Below are positions 9,822 through 20,324 of a DNA stretch of 64,000 nucleotides, in pieces. Source of the stretch: CAWFGS01 sp963815535 (lineage in GTDB: Bacteria; Pseudomonadota; Alphaproteobacteria; Sphingomonadales; Sphingomonadaceae); contig CAWFGS010000003.1 in the NCBI GenBank assembly GCA_963815535.1, positions 1-64,000 of the forward strand, in the 5' to 3' direction. Position 1 is the first letter of the stretch. Every line of letters begins with the position of its first letter. The notes beneath the pieces are model-generated. The model saw only the letters and a list, made by a program, of their open reading frames with translations, was not told the origin of the DNA and ran no database searches. Position numbers and translations under genes: made by a program.

Positions 9822-12208
9822 ATGGCATCGCGCGCAATCGGTAAATCGCAGGCGACTGGACTGGCGCGCCACGTTTCGGCGCAGCGTGCGCCGTGCCGGC
9901 CAGATGGCGGGCGCGGGCGTGCTGTTCGCCGCCATGCTGTTCCTGGGCCTCGCCATCGCCAGCTACACCCAGACGGACCCCAGCGCGTCCACTGCCGCAT
10001 CGGGCACGGATGTGCGGAACTGGATGGGCCGCAGCGGGGCATGGGCGGCGGAGCGGGTGCTGTATCTGTTCGGGCTTAGCGGATTGTTGCTGCTGCCGCT
10101 ACTCTATGTCGCCGCGCGCAAATTGTGGCGCGATGTCGAGGAGGAGGATCGCGAAACCGGCACGCGCTGGTGGCGGCCCATCGGCCTGTTGCTGATCTCG
10201 ATCGCCGCGCTCGCCACCGTGCTGGCGCTGGCGTTCGATGGGCCGGGCGGCACGACGCCGGCGGGTATGGGCGGGCTGACCGGATTGCTGGGCGCCGCCG
10301 GGATCGAAGCGATCGGCGCGCGCGTGCCGGGTGGCGGCTGGGTAATCATGGCGTTGGCCGTCCTGTGCCTGATCGGCGGCACGGTGGGTGTGACGCGGGT
10401 GTTCGCCATCGATTGGGCGCAATTGCTGACTTTGCCGCGTTTCTTCGCGCGCATGATGGACGAGTGCGCCGAGCCGACGCCGTGGGAACAACCGCGCCGC
10501 CGCCGCCATCGCACAGCCGCCACCGGCGACGCGCCCAGCCCTGCCGTTCGCAAACGCCGCGTCGCGGCGCGAACGACGATGCCCCGCCGGTTATCGAACC
10601 GTCCCCCCGCCGTGCGCCGGTCATCACCGACCCCGGCGCACCGCCCAAACAGGCCGCCATGCCCCGCGCGGCCCAGGCCGATATGTTCGCGCAATACGAA
10701 CTGCCCAGCCTCGACCTGCTGGAACAGCCGCCCATCGACGACGCGCCCAAGCTCGACAAGATGGCGCTGGAACGCAACGCCCGCCTGCTCGAAAACGTGC
10801 TCGACGATTTCAATGTGAAGGGCGAGATTACCGCCGTCCGCACCGGCCCGGTGGTGACCATGTACGAACTGGAACCCGCGCCGGGGATCAAGGCCGCGCG
10901 CGTGGTCGGCCTGGCCGAAGATATCGCGCGCAACATGTCCGCGATCAGCGCGCGCGTATCGCCCATTCCGGGCAAGACGGTGATGGGTATCGAACTGCCC
11001 AACGCGCACCGCCAGATGGTGGTGCTGCGCGAACTGGCGGCCTGCGCCGCAATTCGTCGATGCGGACGGCGCGCTGCCGATCATTCTGGGCAAGGATATC
11101 GCCGGCGGTCCGATCGTTGCCGATCTGGCCGCCATGCCGCATCTGCTGGTCGCGGGCACCACCGGATCGGGCAAATCGGTCGGCCTCAACTGCATTCTGC
11201 TGTCGCTGCTGTACCGCTTCACGCCCGCCGAATGCCGCCTGATCCTGATCGATCCCAAGGTGCTGGAGCTGAAAACCTACGACGATATTCCCGCATCTGC
11301 TGTCGCCTGTGGTCACCGAACCGCACAAATCGGTGCGCGCGCTGAAATGGGCGGTCGAGGAAATGGAGCGCCGCTATCGCATGATGTCGAGCGTGTCGTC
11401 GCGCAACATCGCCGGCTTCAACGAGAAGGTCCGCACCGCGATCGCCAAGGGCAAGCCGCTGGGTCGCCGGGTCCAGACCGGCTTCGACGCGGAAACGGGC
11501 GAGGAACTGTTCGAGGAAGAACAGCTCGATTACCAGCCGCTGCCGCAGATCGTGCTGATCGTGGACGAACTGGCCGATCTGATGGTCACCGTGGGCAAGG
11601 AAATCGAGGTTCTGATCCAGCGCCTGTCGCAGAAAAGCCGCGCGGCGGGCATCCATCTGATCATGGCGACGCAGCGCCCGTCGGTCGATGTCATCACCGG
11701 CGTGATCAAGGCGAACCTGCCCACCCGCATCAGTTTCAAGGTGACCAGCCGCATCGACAGCCGCACCATTCTGGGCGAGCAGGGCAGCGAACAGCTGCTG
11801 GGCAAGGGCGACATGCTGTACAAGCCCAACAGCGGCGCGACGGTGCGCGTGCATTGCCCGTTCGTTTCGGACGAGGAGGTGGAACTGGTCGCCGATCACT
11901 GGCGCACGCAGGGCAAACCCGACTATGTCGATGCCGTGACCGAAGAACCCGAAGAAGGCAGCGGCCTCAATTTCGAAGACGATCTGACCGCCAGCGACGA
12001 TCCCGAAGAACGCAAATACCGCCAGGCGTGCCAGATCGTGATCGAAAACCAGAAGGCATCGGGATCGTGGCTGCAACGCCAGATGGGCGTGGGCTACAAC
12101 ACCGCCGCGAAGTGGATCGAACGGATGGAAGGCGAAGGGCTGGTCGGCCCCGCCAACCATGTCGGCCGCCGCGAGATCTATCGCGATCAGGACGGCAATC
12201 CGCTGTAA
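9822..12208 (+). CDS. ftsK: DNA translocase FtsK/SpoIIIE
   Basis: Septum-anchored hexameric DNA pump that clears chromosome dimers at division. Four N-terminal membrane segments lie between about residues 25 and 190 (VLFAAMLFLGLAIASY, LLLLPLLYVA, LLLISIAALATVLALAF, VIMALAVLCLIGGTVG). A variable linker follows, then the motor with Walker A AGTTGSGKSVGLN and Walker B VLIVDELADLMVTVG. HLIMATQRPSVDVITGVIK is the RecA-like fold signature. The C-terminal gamma winged helix (GSWLQRQMGVGYNTAAKWIE) recognises KOPS/SRS-type sequences. About 790 residues. Frameshifts lie near 9860, 10500-10540, 11048 and 11290. The start MASRAIGKSQ matches the usual N-terminus. Confidence 0.95.
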
Positions 12209-12365
12209 TCACGCGCGACATATCGCGTGGCGGGCCAATCCCGGCGGCGGGTCTTAACTTGCAGATAGGGCACTTCCCCTAACCGCGTGCCGACGAAACC
12301 GAAATCCCTCGCGCTTAACCCGGCATGCGACCCGACGAATGCAAAACGGGCCGGGAAAGCTGCCT

Positions 12366-14403
12366 ATGCGTGTCGTCGCCTGCCTGATTACCGAACACAA
12401 TCCGTGGATCGCGCTGCTCGCGCTGGTGATGTGCGTGTCCGGGGGCGGCGTGTCCATGCGGCTGTTCCGGCGTGCCGTTACCGATGAAGGGCTGGCGCGG
12501 CTGCATTGGTCGTTGCTGGCGGCCGTAACCGCCGGGTCCGCCACCTGGGCCACGCATTTCATCGCCATGCTGGGATACGAAACCAGCGTGCCCGTCAATT
12601 TCGATGCGGTGTTGACGATCGTGTCCGCCCTGATCGCGATCGCCGGCATGTGGGTCGGCATCATGCTGGCCGCGACGTTGGGGCGCATCGGCGGCAGCAT
12701 CACCGGCGGCGGCGCGATCGGGCTTGCCATCGCCACCATGCATTATGTCGGCATGTTCGCTTACCGCCCCGACGGCATCGTCAGCTGGCAGCCATCCTAT
12801 ATCGTCGCGTCCATCATGCTGGCGATGGGCCTGGGGATGGCGACCGTGTGGTTCCTGCGCGGTGATACAGGCAGGGCGAATTACGGAAAAGCTCTCGCCA
12901 GTTTCGTCGGCGCGGTCGTCGCGCTGCACTTTACCGGCATGACGGCATTTTCCGTCGTCCCGATCGCGGGCGTCGATGTCGGTGCGGACAGCCCCGCTTT
13001 CGCCGGTATGGCATCGGCCATCGCGGTGGTCGGCCTGTTGATCGTGGGGGCGGGTTTCTCGACCCAGTTGGTGGAACGCAGCACCCATTCGCGGTCCCAG
13101 TTGAAACTGGAACATCAGGCGCTGCACGATCCGCTGACCAGCCTTGCCAACCGGCGCAATTTCACCGAAACCCTGAACGCATCATTGCGGCGATATCGCC
13201 GGGGATGCGGCCCCGTTCGCGCTGCTGATGCTCGATCTCGACCGGTTCAAACCGGTGAACGACACGCTCGGCCATCCAACAGGCGACGAAATCCTGCGGA
13301 TGATCGGGGTGCGGTTGCTGCATGCCGTCCGGCGCGACGACATGGTCGCGCGCATCGGCGGGGACGAATTCGCCATCATTGCGGCCGACGTGACCGAAGA
13401 CGAGGCGATCGAAATCGCCCGGCGGATCGTGGAGGTCGTTGCGCGCCCCTTCGTTATCGGCGGCAACGTCGCGGAACTGGGCGGCAGCGTCGGCATCGTG
13501 CGCGCGCCCGACCACGGCAGCAACGCGGACGATCTGATCAAGCACGTCGATATTGCGCTTTATACCGCGAAACGGCTGGGCAAGAACCAGGCTCAGATGT
13601 TCGCGCCGGATATGGTCGGCGATTTGCAGGATCGGCGGGAAATGGAAGCGGATTTGCGCCGTGCCTGTTCGCGCGACGATTTTCGCGTCGTCTATCAACC
13701 CGTCATCGCGCCCGGTACGGGCAAGTTTACCGGTGCGGAGGCGCTGTTGCGCTGGACCAGCCCGACCAGAGGCGTCGTGCCGCCCGCAATCTTCATCCCC
13801 ATCGCCGAAGAGCTGGGCCTGATATCCCGCATCGGAACCTGGGTGTTGCAACAGGCCTGCCGCGATGCCGCAACCTGGCCCGACGACATCGATATTTCGG
13901 TCAATCTGTCGCCCGTGCAACTGCTCGACCCGCGACTGGTGCAGACGGTGACGCAGGCACTGGCGGATTCCGGCCTGCCGCCGCACGGCTGGAACTGGAG
14001 ATTACCGAAACGGCCCTGCTCGAGGATGACGACACCGCGCTCGCCACCCTGCGCCGGTTGCAGGAACTGGGCATCCGCATTTCGCTCGACGATTTCGGGA
14101 CCGGGTATTCCTCGCTATCCTATCTCCACCGTTTTCCGATCAGCCGGATCAAGATCGACCGATCTTTCGTGCGCCGCCTGCCGACCGATCCGGGCAGCGC
14201 ATCGATCGTCAAGGCGATCGCGCAATTGGGGGCCAGCATGAACATGAAAATCACCGCAGAGGGTATCGAAACGGACGAACAGATGGACTTCATCGTGCAG
14301 CACGGCTGCGACCACGTGCAGGGTTTCCTCGATCAGCCACCCCATCCGCGCGGCGGAGGTGTTGGCGCTGTTCAACGCCGGTCATGCGAAAGTTGCGGCA
14401 TGA
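12366..14403 (+). CDS. MHYT-GGDEF-EAL membrane protein (c-di-GMP synthase/phosphodiesterase)
   Basis: Integral-membrane c-di-GMP enzyme. The N-terminal MHYT sensor has its three signature helices (WATHFIAML, ATMHYVGMFAYR, ALHFTGMTAF); the family is predicted to bind copper and sense O2, CO or NO. GGDEF domain: MLDLDRFKPVNDTLGH and an intact RIGGDEFAII active site. EAL domain: AEALLRW, SVNLSPVQLLD, LEITETALLEDDD, DDFGTGYSSLSYLHRFP, KIDRSFV and ITAEGIET, so the metal and catalytic residues look complete. Both activities are therefore possible. ATG 12366 is preferred over an upstream in-frame ATG at 12339. Frameshifts near 13198, 13995 and 14330. The stop TGA 14401-14403 overlaps the ATG of the BLUF gene. 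Confidence 0.88.
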
Positions 14404-14861
14404 TCGGGAGCGAACGCGCCGAACGGCCCATCGCGCGGCTGCTCTACACCAGCCATTGCAGCGATAGTGGCACTGGTGAGCGATGGAGGCGGCACGCAGG
14501 CCCGCGCCATCGCCCACGCCGCCCAAACCCGCAACGCCGCCGACGGGTTGAGCGGCCTGCTGCTGCATCTGAACGATACGTTCATTCAGGTGCTGGAGGG
14601 GCGTCCGCCACGGTGGAGCGCACGTTCGAACGGATCTGCTGCGACTTTCGCCATCGCGACGTGCGGCTGATCGATCTGGTTCAGGTCGAAACCCGCGTGT
14701 TCGGCGAGTGGGGCATGGCGTGCCTGTCGCATGAGGGAGACGACGCCGTGGTTCCGATGGAAGCGATCGCCGATATCCGGTTCATGGCGGATGTGAATGC
14801 GCGCGAGGCGATTGTTCGGATGCGGGCGTTGTTGGGGAATGACGGGGGTGACGGAAGGTGA
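14400..14861 (+). CDS. BLUF domain blue-light photoreceptor (stand-alone)
   Basis: Short protein of about 150 residues that is essentially a single BLUF flavin-binding domain. Visible are the N-terminal beta strand with the photoactive tyrosine (ARLLYTSHC), helix 1 ending TRNAADGLSGLLLH, the glutamine strand NDTFIQVLEG, then RTFERICCDFRHRDVRLIDL and VFGEWGMACLSHE. The key Tyr and Gln are present, and the Asn of the RN pair is as in E. coli BluF. Frameshifts near 14470 and 14605. Its ATG (14400-14402) shares four bases (ATGA) with the stop of the MHYT-GGDEF-EAL gene, implying translational coupling. Light control of that enzyme is a plausible inference. Confidence 0.82.
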   Translation: MIGSERAERPIARLLYTSHCSDSGTGERWRRHAGPRHRPRRPNPQRRRRVERPAAASERYVHSGAGGASATVERTFERICCDFRHRDVRLIDLVQVETRVFGEWGMACLSHEGDDAVVPMEAIADIRFMADVNAREAIVRMRALLGNDGGDGR

Positions 14862-14927
14862 CGCGCGGTGACGGGGGGGTCAACAGCGCCTCAACGATGT
14901 TCACCATCAATTGCGAATGTTGTCGAT

Positions 14928-14942
14928 GTTCTTCCTATGTTC
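14928..14942 (+). promoter_or_regulatory. LexA (SOS) box, alphaproteobacterial type
   Basis: Exact GTTC-N7-GTTC (GTTC 14928-14931, GTTC 14939-14942), the direct-repeat LexA operator of Alphaproteobacteria. It lies 12 bases before the ATG of a Y-family polymerase gene, a typical SOS target, in the 93-base gap after the BLUF gene. Confidence 0.82.
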
Positions 14943-14954
14943 TAGCTTCGGACC

Positions 14955-16335
14955 ATGACCAATTCGCCCCCCGACGACCGGAAATCGCACGAATGCCTGA
15001 CCCGGCTATACCTCGATTTCGACAGCTTTTTCGCCACAGCGGAACAGCATTTCAATCCCGATCTGCGCGGTCGGCCCGTCGGCGTCGTTCCGCTCGATTC
15101 CCCGCGTACCGGCTGCATCGCGATGAGCCGGGAGGCCAAGGCGCACGGTTTGAAACCGTCGGGCGTTCGAATCGCCGATGCGCGCGAACAGGTGCCGGAC
15201 ATGATCTTCGTCGTCGCGCAGGCCCGATGCCTATGTCCGGTTGCACCAGCCGCATCCTGGAAGTGATCGAAACCTGCCTGCCGATCGCCAAGGTGCGCTC
15301 CATCGACGAGCTGGTGTGCCATTTGCTGCCATCCGAAGCGGCACGATCGAGGCAATCGGGCGCCGGATCAAGGATGCACTGGCGCGTGAGTTCAGCCCCG
15401 TTCTGACATGTTCGATCGGCGTCGCCAGCACCGAGATGCTGGCCAAGATCGGGGCGGAACTGAACAAGCCCGATGGACTGATCATGCTGCATGACGAGCC
15501 AACTGCCGATCGGCTGGACGCATGCGTCTGACCGAGATACCCGGCGTATCGTCGGGCATCGAAGCGCGTCTGGCAGCGGCGAATGTGCATGATTTCAGCG
15601 CATTGTGGGCGCTCGGCCCGAAACACATGCGGGCAATGTGGGGCAATGTGGAAGGGGAACGGTTCTGGAACAGCCTGCACGGCGAACCGGTCGAACGTCC
15701 GGCGACCATGAAGCGGATGTTCGGGCATAGCCGGATGCTGCCGTTCGACTGGCGCAACCCGGAAAAGCTGCACGAATGCGCGCGGCAGCTGACGCTGAGC
15801 GCCGGGCGAAGGTTGCGGCGCGCCGATGTCACGCGCATCGAAAATGACGGTCGGCGTGCGTGAAAGCCGGATCGGCAGCAGCCGGACGGATGCGAAGAAA
15901 TGGAGCTGCGAAATACCGTTCGCCCCCGCCCGCGACGACGTCATGCTGCTGAAGGTGCTGGGTCGGGCGATGGAACGATACCGCACGCAGGTCCGCTTCA
16001 AACCCCGCGCGGTCAGCGTGATGCTGCACGGGCTGGAACTGGAAACGCGCATGCAGGGCGATCTGTTTGCCGACAGCGCCACGGGGGGCGTGACGGCAGA
16101 TCGCGCGTTGCAATCCGCGCCGTGCGCGCAAGTCCGGCGGAAACGCGAACGGTTGAGCGATACGCTCGACACGCTGCGGCGGGCGCATGGGCCGGCGGCA
16201 GCGACGCTGGGGCCCAAAACCGACGTTCCCGGCGGTTATCTCGGCGCGAAGATCGCGTTCGGCCGCATTCCCGATCTCGATGATTTCAACGACAGCCAGT
16301 CGGAAGACGGCGCGACGCATTTCTGTTCGCTTTGA
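14955..16335 (+). CDS. Y-family translesion DNA polymerase (ImpB/MucB/SamB-like)
   Basis: Error-prone lesion-bypass polymerase of the DinB/UmuC superfamily. Catalytic carboxylates are visible in LYLDFDSFFATAEQHF (first Asp) and VRSIDELV (SIDE, second metal site). Also present are GVVPLDSPRTGCIAMSREAK, SPVLTCSIGVASTEMLAKIG (template/nucleotide loop), the helix-hairpin-helix RLTEIPGVSSGIEARLAAAN, and a little-finger domain ending near residue 460. The family is often mislabelled 'type VI secretion protein ImpB'. Frameshifts near 15235, 15340, 15521 and 15832. A LexA box precedes it, so SOS induction is likely. No imuA, dnaE2 or umuD partner gene is adjacent. Confidence 0.87.
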
Positions 16336-16352
16336 CGTTCGCGAACAATGCG

Positions 16353-16390
16353 AAAAGGGGACGCCACCATTTCCGGCGACGCCCCCTTTT
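16353..16390. terminator. Bidirectional terminator between polymerase and pstS
   Basis: AAAAGGGG-A-CGCC at 16353-16365 pairs with GGCG-A-CGCCCCCTTTT ending at 16390. It has A-runs on one side and T-runs on the other and sits between two convergent genes, so it can stop transcription in both directions. Confidence 0.8.
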
Positions 16391-16412
16391 CAACCCGTGA
16401 TAATGGGGATGT

Positions 16413-17461
16413 TTACTTCAAACCGCTGGCATCGAACACGGTGAACTGCGTTGCCGCGGTGGTGTTCGCCGCCTGAACATCGTCGGGCGAGGCGACCAGA
16501 CCGATCGCCGCCAGCGGGCCGCCGCGCGACCAGCTCTTGGTCCATTCTACCAGATATTCCTTCAGTCCGGGGATCGCGGCGATGTGGTTCTTCTTCACAT
16601 AGACGTACAATGGCCGCGCGCCGGGATATTGGAAGCTGGCGATGTTGTCGTATGTCGGCGCGACGCCGTTCATCGACAGGCCCTGCACCTTGTCCGCGTT
16701 TTCTTCGAGATAGGAATATCCGAACACGCCCACGGCGCGCGAGTTGTTTTCGATCTTCTGGACGATCAGATTGTCCTGTTCGCCCTGATCGACATAGGCG
16801 CCGTCATTGCGAACTTCGGTGCAGACCTGGTCGTAGCGGTCCTCGTCGCTGTCCTTCAACGCTTCCATCGCGGGATCGACCGTGCAGCCCGCTTCCAGCA
16901 CCAATTCCTTCAGCGCGTCGCGCGTGCCGCTGGTGCTGGGCGGGCCGTAAACCAGGATCTTTTCGTTCGGCAGGCTGGGATCGACATCCGACCAGTTCAC
17001 TGCCGTCTGTTCCTTGCCATAAGGTTTCGCCGCCAGCGCCTTGTAAACGATTTCCGGCGTCAGGTTCATGTCGATGCCGCCTTGGGCCGATGCGAAAGCG
17101 ATGCCGTCCAGCCCGACCTGCAATTCGATGATGTCGGTCACGCCGTTGCTTTCGCAGGTCGCATATTCGGATGCCTTCATCCGGCGCGATGCGTGGGCCA
17201 TGTCGGGCGTATCGGCCCCTTCGCCGCTGCAGAACAACTGCATGCCGCCACCGGTCCCGGTGAATTCGATCAACGGCGAATTGAAACCGGCTGTTCTCAC
17301 GCGCGAACCGTTCGGAAACGAGTTTGGCGAACGGGAACACGGTGGACGAACCGACCGCGCGGATCGAAATCGCGCGTGCCGCCGCCGCCCGCAGCATTGT
17401 CGCAAGCGCCCAGCGCCATCAGGGAAAGCGCGGCCAAGGCCATTGCCGTTTTCGAACGCAT
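16413..17461 (-). CDS. pstS: Phosphate ABC transporter substrate-binding lipoprotein
   Basis: Periplasmic phosphate-binding component of the Pst high-affinity importer. It starts at ATG 17461 with a lipoprotein signal, MRSKTAMALAALSLMALGAC, whose lipobox LGAC directs Lgt acylation. AVGSSTVFPFAKLVSERFA is the PstS phosphate-loop signature. Further motifs are IEFTGTGGGMQLFCSG, YGPPSTSGTRDALKELVLEA (second phosphate loop) and GVFGYSYLEENADKVQG. About 345 residues. Frameshifts near 17370 and 17295. pstCAB is not in the window. The OprP-like porin lies immediately upstream on the same strand, and a Pho-box-like repeat lies between them. Confidence 0.87.
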
Positions 17462-17519
17462 GAAATCTGTCCTGTTGTTGAATTGAAATCGTCTTACTCG
17501 TGCCGTTACGGCGATCGTG

Positions 17520-17538
17520 TGACATTGCCAAGACATTG
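17520..17538 (-). promoter_or_regulatory. Candidate Pho box upstream of pstS
   Basis: Reading the minus strand, AATGTC occurs twice with an 11-base period (TGTC complements at 17521-17524 and 17532-17535), the spacing of PhoB half-sites. It lies about 60 bases before the pstS start, inside the 118-base gap after the porin gene. The half-sites match the CTGTCAT consensus only partly. Confidence 0.45.
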
Positions 17539-17579
17539 GGTGGAACCATCCTGTCGCATGGGGTCCATTCCGGCCCGCA

Positions 17580-18972
17580 TCAGAAATCCAGCTGGCCGCG
17601 CAGGCCGACGACATCGACGCCATAGGACGTGTCGCCATCGGCGGTCGGGAACACGGCGTCGGTGTAATCCAGCCGCGCGTAGTTCAGCAGCAACCGGGTG
17701 TAGGCGGTCGGCGTCCAGATCAGCGAAAACTGATAGGAGTCCTGTACGCCGCCGATAATCCCCGCATCGGTCAGATCGAGGTAATCGTAACGCGCATTGA
17801 CCTGCCACGCGCCCCACCCGCCTTCGCCCACGGGATTGGACGGTTTCACCCTGTCGAACTTGCCACCCCTATACCCGCGCCGATCGCCGGCAGTCAGGAA
17901 ATAACCCCCTTCGACATAGCCGCCGAAGAATGTCGGATCGGGCGAACCCAGCCGATCGACCTTTTGCCAGAACCCTTCCGACACGATGTGGAACGGTCCG
18001 CTGATCGCGGCGGCTTCCAGGCCGAAACCCGTTTCGCTTTCCGCATCGAAAATATCGGTGTCGATGAACCGTTCGTTGGTAAAGCTGACCAGTGGCCGCT
18101 GGCGATACCGCGTGCTGCGGTCATCTTCCAGCACGCGGTAATGGATGGACGATCCCAGATGCAGCTGCGTGTCGCCCAGGCGCGGCATATAGACCAGCCG
18201 CCCGTCGCCGCCGTAATTCCTGGTTGGCAGATCGTCGGCGTTGGCAGTGAAAAATCCGGCCTGCGCCAGAATGTCGCCGCGCGCATATTGTGCCGATACA
18301 CCCAGTTGGCGGATGAAACCGAACGCATCGGTGAATGCGGCACGTTCGATGAAGGATGAGTGCAGGCTGCTCGACAATTCGTCCAGCGACTGGAAATTGT
18401 TGTGCTGCCCGGCGGTAATGGTGAGCGGCCCGTCGGAATAGGTCAGGAACCCATCCTGCAAGGCCGCCCCGCCGCCGGCAAAATCGACCTCGATCTTGTA
18501 GCCGAAGCCGCCGGGAACCGTCCCGCTCGCGCCCAGACGCAGGCGGCGGATATTGCTGCCGAATCCGTCGGTTGCAGCCACGCTTTCGGGCGCGTCGATC
18601 ACCCCTGCATCCACGTTGATGCGGCCACGCGGCTTGAAGCTCCAGCCATTCTCGTCGGAAATTTGGGGCGCGCCTTTGAACGCCACTTCGAAACCATCGT
18701 CCTCGGCGAGGGCCGTATCGGCAAGAACGGTGTCTGGCGGGGCGGCTTCGGCGACGGCGGGCGGCGGCGACGGCGTAAGCGACCGCTTCGGCGGCTGCAT
18801 TCCTGGTCGCCAGTTCGTTTTCGAGCGTTTCGATACGCTGCGCCATCGCCGCCATCGTTGCACGCATCTGTGCCAGTTCCGCCGCGACATCCGCATCCTG
18901 AGCCGATGCGGGTCCGGCCCACGAGACCGCCATAGCGACGGCGCTGGTACCGATTGCAGAACGCTTCGTCAT
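17580..18972 (-). CDS. OprP/OprO-like phosphate-selective porin
   Basis: Outer-membrane trimeric porin for phosphate or polyphosphate. It has a signal peptide (AMAVSWAGPASAQDA), then a predicted coiled-coil head (AELAQMRATMAAMAQRIETL) as in OprP. The barrel shows WSFKPRGRINVDAGVID, RRLRLGASGTVPGGFGYKIE, GPLTITAGQHNNFQSLDEL and FIERAAFTDAF, and ends in phenylalanine (GLRGQLDF). About 460 residues. One frameshift near 18770 separates the N-terminal coil from the barrel. Location directly upstream of pstS supports the phosphate role; members of the family also carry pyrophosphate or other anions. Confidence 0.85.
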
Positions 18973-19033
18973 CGTGGCGGCTTTCTTCGTCCTTCGTTGG
19001 CAAGCGGGCGCTATTGCACAAGTCGCGGGCCGA

Positions 19034-19051
19034 TAACACAGCGTATGACAG
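19034..19051 (-). promoter_or_regulatory. Weak Pho-box-like sequence upstream of the porin
   Basis: The minus strand reads CTGTCAT followed by CTGTGTT. The first half-site is a perfect consensus, but the period is 10 rather than 11 bases, which may be an indel error or chance. It sits about 60-80 bases before the porin start at 18972. Confidence 0.35.
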
Positions 19052-19118
19052 TCTCACCCGGTTGTGTTTGCGCGGTGGCTCGCGCCCGCGTAACGGTGGC
19101 GCGAACAAGGAGATGTCC

Positions 19119-20240
19119 ATGCGTATCGGCTGCCCCCGCGAAATCAAGAACCACGAATATCGCGTCGGGCTGACACCGGAAAGCGTCAGCGAGCTGATCG
19201 TGTCGGGGCAGGAGGTTTGGGTCGAAACGGGCGCGGGGCTGGGCATCGGCGCGACCGACGCGGAATATCAGTCGATGGGGGCAACCATCGTGGATGGGCC
19301 GGACGCGATCTTCGCCGAGTGCGAAATGGTGGTGAAGGTCAAGGAACCGCAGGCGGAAGAATGCGCCAAGCTGCGCGCGGGGCAGATCCTCTACACCTAT
19401 CTGCATCTCGCCCCCGATCCGGAACAGACGCGCGGCGCTGGTCAAGTCGGGGGTGACGGCGGTGGCTTACGAAACCGTGACCGGGCCGGACGGGCTGCTG
19501 CCGTTGCTGAAACCCATGAGCCAGGTGGCCGGGCGCATGAGCATTCAGGCGGGCGCGACCGCGTTGCAGAAGGAACATGGCGGACGCGGCACGTTGCTGG
19601 GCGGTGTGCCGGGCGTGATGCCGGGCAAGATCGTGGTGATCGGCGGCGGCGTGGTCGGCTTCAACGCGGCGCAGATGGCAGTCGGGCTGGGCGGGCAGGT
19701 CACCATCATGGACCGCGATCCCGAAGTGCTCGACCGCGTCGGCACGTTCTTCGAAAACCGCGCGCATACCCGCTTTTCCAACCACGCCAATCTGCGCGAT
19801 GCCGTCAGCGAGGCCGATCTCGTCATCGGCGCGGTGCTGATCCCCGGTGCCGCCGCGCCCAAACTGGTCACGCGCGAAATGCTTGGGCGATATGAAACCG
19901 GGCGCGGTGCTGGTCGATGTCGCCATCGACCAGGGCGGCTGTTTCGAAACGTCCAAAGCCACCACCCACGCCGAATCCGACCTATGTCGTCGACGATATC
20001 GTGCATTATTGCGTGGCCAACATGCCTGGCGCGGTGGCGCGCACCAGCACCTATGCGCTCAACAACGTGACCCTGCCCCACGCCCTGCGGATGGCGCGCG
20101 ATGGGTGGAAAACCGCGCTGCGCCGCGATCCGCATCTGGCGCAGGGGCTGAACGTGCATGAGGGACGCGTGACGTACGAAGCGGTCGCGCGCGAACTGGA
20201 TTACGATTATCTGCCGGTCGATGACGTGCTGGCGGCCTGA
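19119..20240 (+). CDS. ald: Alanine dehydrogenase
   Basis: NAD-dependent interconversion of L-alanine and pyruvate plus ammonia, used for alanine catabolism and nitrogen balance. N-terminus MRIGCPREIKNHEYRVGLTP. The pyruvate-binding lysine lies in VVKVKEPQAEE and the catalytic histidine in YTYLHLAPDPEQ. Nucleotide fold: GKIVVIGGGVVGFNAAQMA. C-terminal part: VVDDIVHYCVANMPGAVART, which is conserved. ATG 19119 is chosen because AAGGAG at 19108-19113 gives proper spacing, whereas ATG 19113 overlaps it. Frameshifts near 19432 (apparently one extra G), 19887 and 19970. About 370 residues, family-typical. Confidence 0.93.
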
Positions 20241-20272
20241 TTGGCGGCGCATGTGATCCCTAACACGGCCTC

Positions 20273-20296
20273 AGGGCACTGCCTTAACCGTGCCCT
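20273..20296 (+). repeat. Hairpin downstream of alanine dehydrogenase
   Basis: AGGGCAC (20273-20279) and GTGCCCT (20290-20296) form a perfect 7-bp stem with a 10-base loop. There is no T-run, so it is not a strong intrinsic terminator. It lies in the 84-base gap before the diguanylate cyclase. Confidence 0.35.
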
Positions 20297-20324
20297 AACC
20301 CGTCGCGGTTATGGCGCCGCGATC

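Noticed and set aside
11219..12160. Minus-strand open frame opposite the ftsK motor
   Set aside because: The plus-strand frame has Walker motifs and the gamma domain; the antisense frame has no recognisable protein features.
15200..15560. Programmed frameshifting in the Y-family polymerase or other genes
   Set aside because: Shifts occur in dozens of unrelated genes at varied sequences without shared slippery heptamers or downstream stems; assembly error is simpler.
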